DNA of 64,000 nucleotides from the NCBI GenBank assembly GCA_029204225.1, contig CM055101.1, positions 45,320,180-45,384,179 on the forward strand, in the 5' to 3' direction. The position numbers and the translations under genes were made by a program. Of the stretch, positions 56,590-64,000 are shown piece after piece (within the stretch, counting starts at the first letter, position 1; each line of letters begins with the position of its first letter). This DNA comes from Diphasiastrum complanatum (taxonomy: Eukaryota; Streptophyta; Lycopodiopsida; Lycopodiales; Lycopodiaceae). The notes beneath the pieces were generated by a model. It made no database searches, was not told where the DNA came from, and saw only the letters and a program-made list of their open reading frames with translations.

Positions 56590-58440
56590 GGCACAACAGG
56601 GGCTTCTATGCTTCCTGCATACAATCATTCCTTCTCAAATTTAACCTTTGCTAAACACATGTGCAATAAGGTCATTTTGCTTAGGAACTTTCCTCGTTGA
56701 TCAGGAGCATACCGAATTTTGAATGAATTTCCTATTCACTAATGATTTAGGTAAGTGTTACTTCCTGCCTAATTGCTACCCAACAGATGTACCCAATTTG
56801 ATTGCATAGTCAAAACTGTATCCCCATTTTGTCATATTCTGCAAGCTTCTAGAATATGCTAGTAAAGCTCTAGCCCTATTTAACTAAGGAGGAGGTGTAA
56901 CTTGTTATCTATTTAAAAGAGTTCATAGCTAAGATCAATAAGATAAACCATATGGTAAGCTACCTTGCAAAGATCCTTGTAATGTGTAGGGACTTTGCTT
57001 GTTCACCCTGAAACCCTAACTCTAAGCATATGCAAAGCAATCAAGGTATGAAGAAGATTCTAATGTGTCATGCAAAAACTTATCATCTTAAAAGTCAACA
57101 GTTAATGTTCGGCAACCAGTAGGTTTTTAAGACTGGAAGAAGATAACTTGTGAATGCATTCGCTTGAGCATATCAATCTTTTCAAGAGATTGTTCTGTTA
57201 AGGTACATCTCTTCTGAATGAATTCGTACAGAATGGAGGAAGGGAAAATTCTATCCAAAGAAGAAACCATCATGAAGGACGGGAGAAAGAGAGCCAAACA
57301 GGAAAAAACTGGAGGGAGAGAAGAAAGGGAGAGAGAAAGTTGCCAAGGGGGGAGCCAAAGAGCATAGCATTGGGCAAAGGGATTAAGAGACGAAGTTGCA
57401 GTGGAGGAAGTATGTAGAACCAGTAAGGTCAGAAGGAGGGACAGACAGACGCACTGAAAAGCAGAAGTTGGATAACGGGACTCCAAAGAGGGAGAGAGGA
57501 CCTACTAAGATGGGATGTGGTCATAATTCTTCTTTCGGTTTTCTATATTCAAGAACAGATACCAGGAGAATATTGAACTTTTGTACACTGAACCTTACAT
57601 TCCAATTAATTGTTCTATGGTGCTTTGATAATGCAAAAAACTCCGAAGAAGATTGCCAAAGCCTTGTCAAAGGAGTATCATAGAAGAGAGAGACTAACAT
57701 GAAAATAGACTCCATCATAGTAGCCTGCCTTGCATAGCTCCAAGAAATTCCTGCATGTCCTGATTGCAACATGGATGGTGCATCAATATTGAATCTAGCA
57801 AGGAAAAACTCTGGGATGAAAGCCAGAAATTTTGAGACATTCTATTTGCAACATAAATGACAAAGGGTTTGATAACAAGTAAAAAAAGCTTTCTCGAAGC
57901 GACTTATTGTTTGGAATGCAAAAATATGTGTCACGCAATTGCAGTCCCTGCCCACCAATCTGGTGCTGTCTGGTACCTGCCAATGGTCCATGCTTCCTGC
58001 CATCCTGGCCGCCTATTCAAGGCAGGCTCACCGCTTCTCTCAAGACCCTGATTGGGCCATGTACCCTTGCTGGCCTTGATCAGGTCCCATAGCCACATTC
58101 CTCTGACATCACTCCCTGGCCCTGTCTCAAACAGTATGCAGTTATTTGGATCATCTCAGTCCCCCTATCAAGCAGTCTGTGGATCCTCTCAGAGCAGCAG
58201 TGGTCAAGGAAGGTTAGTTCACACAGTGAGACCTTGTAGGTACACGTTTGTAAGGCAATGGGAAATTTGGGGCAAAAATTAAGAATTAGAATTAGCCATA
58301 TTCAACGTAGAGGGAAATGGTGGGCTGAAAAGACCTAAAGGCCTCTAAAGAGCTTTAATTGAAAAATGATTAGTGTATGCAAGTCGGGCCCAGGGATAGG
58401 CAGGTCATGTGACTATCATTTATATGAAAGCTTTGCCTTG
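56590..58440. other. Gene-free stretch
   Basis: It includes a purine-rich block near 57235-57500. Open frames on both strands there follow from the GA bias. No gene could be supported. Confidence 0.4.
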
Positions 58441-58451
58441 CCCTAGTATTA

Positions 58452-58809
58452 GGCCTCATCTTCCTAATGCCAGTAAAATGTACTCCAATTTCACAATGAT
58501 CAATGCCATTCTTCTGTGATCTAATGTGGTTTTATTGGCCTTTATTCATTGTTTTGTTTCAGTAATCTCTTCTTTGTTGTAGTTTGTAACACAATAATAA
58601 ATGGGCACACGACATTTATGGTAACAAAGCTATGGGCCTCATCTTCATGATGGCAGTACAATGTACTCCAATTTCACAATGCAACTCTTCGGTGATCAAA
58701 TGTGGGTTCAGTGGCGTCTATTCACACCGTTTTGTTTTGGTATTGTTTTCTTTGTAGTTTGTTGTATAATTTGCTCGAAATGGGCATATGACATTTGTGG
58801 TATCAGAGC
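58452..58809 (+). repeat. Tandem pair of LTR-tail-like units ending in a primer site
   Basis: Two units of about 175-180 bp (58452-58633 and 58634-58809) start GGCCTCATCTTC and share AATGTACTCCAATTTCACAA and GACATTT.TGGTA. The second ends TGGTATCAGAGC, the copia tRNA-Met primer site, and the first has a decayed version. They look like duplicated LTR tails of a copia-like fossil whose body is gone. Confidence 0.45.
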
Positions 58810-58814
58810 TATCT

Positions 58815-59615
58815 GATGTACTGCGCATTAAGTTTTTAAATTATTCTTCTCTAATTCAATTTGTAAAGCATTCCAATTCTTGGTCTGCATTCTAAAATTT
58901 GCGCATTATTGGACAGCACATCATTTGAGGGATGTGCTACTCATTTGTTTCTACATAAGACTTGTATTCAGATCCATTGCAGCAAAGGGAACTCTGATTC
59001 ATGGTTCATAACAGATATTAGAAACAATATCAAAATACATCTTGATTCAATCCTAATGTATAGTCTATTGGCGCTATCAAAATCTAGTTATTCCATTCTG
59101 AAGCTTATAACAAGTATCAGTCATTCTGATTTCTAGCCTATACTTCTACCAAGTCAAACATATTGGGATCATTTTTGTTTTACAGAAAGCTAATGACAAC
59201 CTAAAATCTGGCATTGACTGGCCCTTAACCTGATCACTGGAAAATTGCATTTTTAAGCTGTGCAAATCTGCTATCAACCGAAATTCATTTCTACATTTCT
59301 GTGCTCTTACGAAACAGTCTCATATTCGGGATCGAACTACTTTTCAGAGCTCAGATCCTTTTCCTGTATGATCTGTATATTTTCTAGAGGCTCACCCTTA
59401 TTTGAATATCAATGGTTGGACATATAAACTCTATCTGATCTAAGTAAGTCCCATGTCTTACTTTTCCTGACACAATGACAATAAACTTCAGAGTTATTGT
59501 TGATAATGGAAGCTGATATCCTTGCTTGTGGAGCTGCCAAGATGGTGTGAGTGCTATATAGACCACGGATGAATTCAAAGTTAGATGTGAGAGACAGCCA
59601 TAGAGATCAGAGACA
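58815..59615. other. No gene seen
   Basis: Anonymous sequence. No gag-like frame was recognised after the primer site. Confidence 0.4.
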
Positions 59616-59619
59616 ATGT

Positions 59620-59805
59620 TCAATTCAGAGAGAGAGAGATTCAAGGATTACTTTGGGTCAATAGAAAAAGAGAGGGAGTGTAAAGACTACCAGGAGATAA
59701 CTAAGATGAAGATAGGAGTGAAACCACAAGAGACTGTGGGAGTCAAACCGGGCATCCAAATACAGATGTATCCGAACGCCTCACCCCCGAGCCATGGAAT
59801 GTGAA
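59620..59805 (-). mobile_element. tRNA-derived SINE-like element
   Basis: On the minus strand TGGCTCGGGGGTG (59782-59794) fits a pol III A box. GGTTTGACTCC (59739-59749) fits a B box (GGTTCGANNCC). They are 32 bases apart, as in tRNA genes. A tRNA-unrelated body of about 120 bp follows and ends near a short CT tract. No cloverleaf is complete, so it is not a tRNA gene. Target duplications were not found. Confidence 0.5.
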
Positions 59806-59809
59806 TGCT

Positions 59810-61814
59810 TGATGGGAGGGAGAAACCTAGTAACCAAGAACCATAGCCTTAGAATGCAGGAGGGCTACCAATACATATAATGTGAGAAGCCTCTGCATGA
59901 GCTCATGCAAGCCCCCATGCAATCCAGCTAAACTTGGGTCACATATCCCATGCAATCTTCATGCATACCTCGGTCACATGCCATGCATTGCTCCACATGT
60001 CTCAATAGGAGTGTCTGGGTCCTCTCAAGGTTATTAGTTACAAAACTGGCCTTGACATGGAATTAAATCGAGGCGTAACCAACAATCAACGGGTCTACCA
60101 AATCAGGACTATTCCTTTGAGCTGGATATGGCCATAACATTCTTGCTCCCTTAAACAGGTTCTGTCCTCAGAACGGGAAAAAAACAGACAAGGAAATCAT
60201 TCCTCAAGCTTTTAACTTTTATCCAAAAATCATTATCCTCAGTCTGATATTTTCATCTAGAATAGGTACTCTTAGAGATGTGACAATTCTCCAATTGTTT
60301 GCCTCTGCACAGGAGTACTAACCTAGTATCTAAAGATACACTAAGCCATAAATCTTCCGGTTGGGTTGATTTTCTCCAAATAAAATATATCACCTTCATG
60401 TAATCTTAATTACATGAAACACTGGGTGAATCGACTCTTTATTTCAAAGATCAAGTTCAAAAGCCTAAAAAAGGCTATTTTACTCATAGTCTCAAACTAT
60501 CCACAATTTCTCGCAGACAATTGACAATGCTTCTTAGTATGTATACACTTGCTTACAATATCCAAATATGCCAAGCCACAACAATTCTATTGACCAAAAT
60601 CTCTAGGAGATCCATGAAGACTCACCTAATTAGAACTAAGTCCAGAGTATTGCAATTACTCTTAACAAGTTAAATCATCACATGCAAGAAATCAACAACC
60701 TAATCTTAATAGATTTAACCATCTCCCAAAAAAACGGAGATCTAGGCTGAAAACACATACACAAGCACTTACAGACCATAATCTATAGCAAAGTACCCTC
60801 CACTAAAGTAAGCAAATTCTCCATAAATAAAAATAATTCACGAGAATGCATTTTAGACTTGTTTTGGTACGTACAAAACTCAATACGTTCCATACATATA
60901 GAATAATACAAATTAAACCAAAAGGTTAATCAATGGTATCTATGACTAATACCAAGAAGTGGTGATGGAAATACCTAAATCAATCCAAATATGCTTGCGT
61001 TTCGTGGAATAAATGCAAACTTGTATCCTCACGTAGAGAAGGATATATAAATACTAAAAAACACTACTATGATGACATTTTTATATATGAAGTACAAGGC
61101 CAGAAGGTAGAAGAACAAGCAATGCTTATCCATGCCACAGTTCATGAAAAGAAAGGAGGAACATGAGAAAAACATTCGTTGTGTGCGATTGCATAAAAAA
61201 AAAGCTCGAAAAGAGTCTTAGGAGGCGCAAGTGAATTTCGGAACAAGGTAGTTTCTCATGAGCCTTACCCTACAAGGAGACCAACAATTATTAGCAAAAA
61301 CCCAAATCCATGTAGGGATCTCATTTTAGTGATAGTGACGAGATGATTTATCTCGTGAAAGCCTTGGTACTCTTCCAAGTTCACGTAACTCTTCTATATA
61401 CCTCATCTCCTAACTACATTCAAAATAGACCATGCATAATAGTAAAAACAATAGTCTCACATTCTTAGAATGAATAGAGAGGATGCATCACAAGCATAAG
61501 TGCGAAAGTTGACCATGTGTAAGTGGGTGTGGACAACTGAAAGATGATTTTTGCTAGCTTCCACATTAATTATCAGCTACGAATTCTTCCTACAAGAAAC
61601 ATTTCACTATGTCCATTTGTGCCAACAATCTATCATATAGCCATATGTGGGAAAATAGCAACAAAAAGGAGAAGACAGCTCACTTTGGAGCTTCATTCAC
61701 AAAGAGCTTGATCTCAATGATGCCATGAGTGCAGGACAAGGCCACAGACATGAATACTCCTAAAAGAAAACCTGCATGTCCTTCCATAGAATAAGAACAA
61801 TTATGATAATTAAA
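59810..61814. other. Gene-free stretch
   Basis: It includes a CATGCAAT-rich block near 59900-60000. No gene or bounded element could be supported. Confidence 0.4.
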
Positions 61815-63095
61815 GAAGGAAAGCTTTGTTCATATATGTAAGGTACCAAAGGTACATAAGACTAAAAGAGTATATTCCAAGCATAGTGGCACGTGGTACC
61901 GCCATTATGGTACCGCTGTACCATAATGGTGGTACCGCGGTTATGGTGCCGCCCAAAAATCCGCGGTACCAGGGCGGCATCATAAAAAAAAAAAAAAAAA
62001 AAAAATTCTGTGTTATTTTCGCAAAAAAAAAAAAATTTTTTTTTTGGTACCGCGGATCAATATGGATCCACGGTACCAGTATGGATCCGCGGTACCGGAA
62101 TCCGCGGATCCTGGTACCGCTGGATCTATGATTCCAAGTATGGTCTAATTTAGAAAGCATAAAGCATCTCTGAGGAGAATTTGTAACAATTAACAATAAA
62201 CTAAGAATAGAAGATAAAAAGACGATCAAGATAAAGAGCCATAAGAGAACTCATAACAAGAGTTCCCATGAACCATATATTGGAGCCAGCCTAACTAAAT
62301 GATAGCCAACATGCCATCTCATGAGATGAGCGCCCAAAAAAGACCAATGGTGGAAGATCTAGGTGTCTTAAGTTGTGGAGGCCATGTGCGAAGTTGTGAA
62401 GCCAGTTGTGTAGGTCTGTGCCATGCGTATCAATACCTGGGAATATGGTCTTTGGCCTTGGTGTTTAAAATGAATAACGACTCATCCTCTGACTCTACCT
62501 TTGTGCGGACATGAAGTCTATGTCTGGAGAACAAGGACGTAATATAGGACTGTTAAGTACTCATGTTGATGTTGCTGCCGCATTATATATCACTCCTCAG
62601 ATGGAACATCTCTTGTACCATCAATTTAACTGGTCAACATAGGATGTCAATGAGCGAAGAGTAACCAACTAATCATGAAAGCGATAGTAATACCCTCCTT
62701 TGATCTCATAATAGAGAGGACATTTGAAGAAAAAATGTTCCTCTGTCTCAACCTCGCCAAAAGTACACAAATAACAAAATCTATCTTCTCGGGAAATACA
62801 TTAGAGATGGTTATTCTCACCATGTAGCTGATGTGAGGAAACCCAAAGTTGCCCCCAAGTGAACTTGAGGGTATGTGATAATCTCGGGTCTAAATTATGA
62901 GGTAAAATCAAGATCCCAACTATATCTCTCTCTAAAAAGTGAGGTTGAGAGCAGTCCCGAATGACCCTCACTAGTGGGCCCGCCCATACACTCTAAGTAT
63001 GTACATGATGTAAACCATAGTATATAGTCATGTACTCTCAAAAAGGTGAGATAAGGATATGCAAAATGAGTCCAATAATCACGAGACTTGAGAGT
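61815..63095 (-). mobile_element. LINE-like element, C-terminal fragment, copy B
   Basis: Minus-strand blocks PHFLERDIVGILILPHNL, LSHTLKFTWGQLWVSSHQLH and ISREDRFCYLCTFGEVETEE followed by HFFFKCPLYYEIKGG align with copy A at 31280. Here the zinc-binding motif C..C...E.E.HF..CPLYYEI is in one frame. Upstream and downstream parts carry stops, so the copy is dead. The 3' end region near 61819 again reads AAAGCTT. The small hAT element at 61882 is inserted in the 3' part. Confidence 0.62.
61874..62138. mobile_element. Small non-autonomous hAT element with exact 8-bp target duplication
   Basis: The element is 61882-62130 (249 bp). It starts CATAGTGGCACGTGGTACC and ends CGCTGGATCTATG, so the ends match as CATAG inverted. 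It is flanked by ATTCCAAG on both sides (61874-61881 and 62131-62138), an 8-bp duplication as hAT transposases make. Inside are GGTACC, CCGCGG and GGATCC words around two A/T tracts. It has no coding capacity. Its left end matches the hAT end at 8195-8281. The related LINE-like copy at 31280 has an unoccupied site at the equivalent point. Confidence 0.82.
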
Positions 63096-63109
63096 ACCAA
63101 GATGAGTGA

Positions 63110-63386
63110 CAACCCTACCAAGTATAGATATTCCACCCATTCCTCCACATTCATGATCAGTGGATTATGGAAACTCGGAAAGCTCCTTGAAGTTTTGAGC
63201 ACAAATTGCCTTTTCTACATTTCGATGCTACATACATTTGCCTAGCCATACTTTTTATTCTTTCGATATGTAAAATATGTAGACCCAGGAATTTTCCTTC
63301 CATCATTTTCATATTGTCATTGCAACATAAGAATGTCAGTCACACTCTTGGATTCATAAAGATATTCTAAGAAATCGCAAACCTCC
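63110..63386. other. No gene seen
   Basis: Anonymous sequence between the LINE-like copy and the gypsy fossil. Confidence 0.4.
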
Positions 63387-64000
63387 TTAGTTTTCTTTGT
63401 AGCTTGTGCTTGAGCCATTGCAATATCTCCCAAAGAAAAAGTGATAGCAACATATGAGAGAGTGGACATACGAGAGAACCAACCACAAAGAGATCACTTG
63501 AACTTCATGAGGATCCAGGCGAATACGACCGTTGGAAATGACAAAACCAAGGAAAGATATCTCAATAACTGCAAAGGAACGCTTAGATCTCTTGGCATAT
63601 AGAAGATCGGTAAGAAGGAGATGAAAAACGGAACGTAAATGGATAACATGGTTGTGCAAAGAAAGACTAAAAACAAGAATATCATCAAAATGAATAATGA
63701 CACAAGCACCTAATAAAGAACGAAAAAGATGAGTCATGGCATGTTGAAAAATAGGGGGATTGGTAACACCAAAAGGGAGAACCTTGAACTTTTACAAGCT
63801 AGAATGGGTACACAAAATCGGGATGCATATGTATCTGATGGTAACCAGAATGAAGGTCAATCTTAATAAAGAACTTGGCTTCACCCAATTGATCAAACAT
63901 GCCATCCATATGAGGAATAAAAAACTGGCTACGAACGGTGAGTTTATTGAGGGCAGGATAATCAATGCAAAGGTCTCTTAAAACCATCTTTTCTATCAAC
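63387..64000 (-). mobile_element. Gypsy-C fossil, reverse transcriptase part, runs off the window
   Basis: Minus-strand blocks LCIDYPALNKLTVRSQFFIP, FFIKIDLHSGYHQIHMHPD, CVIIHFDDILVFS and ISFLGFVISNGRI are the conserved gypsy reverse transcriptase motifs, including the F.DD core. It is broken, with a few breaks visible. The element continues beyond 64000 on its upstream side, and its other end lies below 63387 without a recognised border. Confidence 0.8.

Noticed and set aside
57127-57683. Opposing frames of 119 and 95 residues
   Set aside because: They arise from a purine-rich block. The Leu/Ser- and Arg/Lys-rich content follows from the base bias and no motif is present.
59739-59794. tRNA gene
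   Set aside because: Boxes A and B are present, but no complete cloverleaf or acceptor stem can be drawn. SINE-like is the better call.
60120-60175. GGTTCTGTCCTCAGAACGG resembling a gypsy pol tail on the minus strand
   Set aside because: One short phrase without neighbouring domains or a clear LTR is not enough.

Overview
The window is nuclear DNA from a land plant, most likely a seed plant. Ty1/copia and Ty3/gypsy retrotransposons of plant type, plant-type hAT transposases, a tRNA-derived SINE-like copy and long gene-poor stretches all point that way. The high load of nested, decayed elements and the long spacing between exons would fit a gymnosperm, but nothing I can read settles the species. 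Host genes are nearly absent. I can support the last three exons of a cyclophilin (53698-54564, minus) and, less firmly, two spliced acidic exons of an unrecognised gene (25029-25517, plus).

Layout. 6-5492 is a broken Copia element (Copia-1) that seems to sit in hAT-like DNA. 5493-8281 holds hAT transposase pieces in an unusual order, a minus-strand charged reading frame, and a hAT end built from GGTACC/CCGCGG words. 8358-13768 is a second Copia (Copia-2) that looks whole and is young: LTRs differ at about 2 of 398 positions and the target duplication is perfect. 13800-15553 is a gypsy remnant. After a (GA)n tract and a GTCAC-rich stretch comes a 3.3-kb LTR element without gag-pol (16487-19775) whose LTRs and polypurine tract resemble Copia-1. 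It stands at the edge of a second decayed hAT transposase (19781-21300).

21.3-34 kb is mostly anonymous. It contains the two candidate host exons, an array of hairpin-like repeats (30209-30725) and a LINE-like tail (31280-32300). 33950-45023 is a nest of LTR fossils: a Copia gag, two gypsy leaders with LTRs facing each other in inverted orientation around a Copia pol piece, and a further Copia. 46.5-51.3 kb holds a direct repeat, a long inverted repeat enclosing a gypsy RNase H scrap, and the tail of a second LINE-like family. After the cyclophilin exons come small tandem repeats, a SINE-like copy, a second copy of the first LINE-like tail carrying a small hAT element with an exact 8-bp target duplication (61882-62130), and a gypsy RT fossil that runs off the end.

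How the parts relate. The elements form mobilisation sets rather than pathways. Copia-1 and the coding-free LTR element share end sequences. The 249-bp hAT element at 61882 shares its end with the hAT debris at 8195-8281. The paralogous LINE-like copy at 31280 supplies an empty site for that insertion. I found no CRISPR array, operon or clearly new multi-gene system. The most unusual structures are the palindromic-word hAT ends, the inside-out hAT order, the hairpin repeat array and the inverted repeat around a gypsy scrap.
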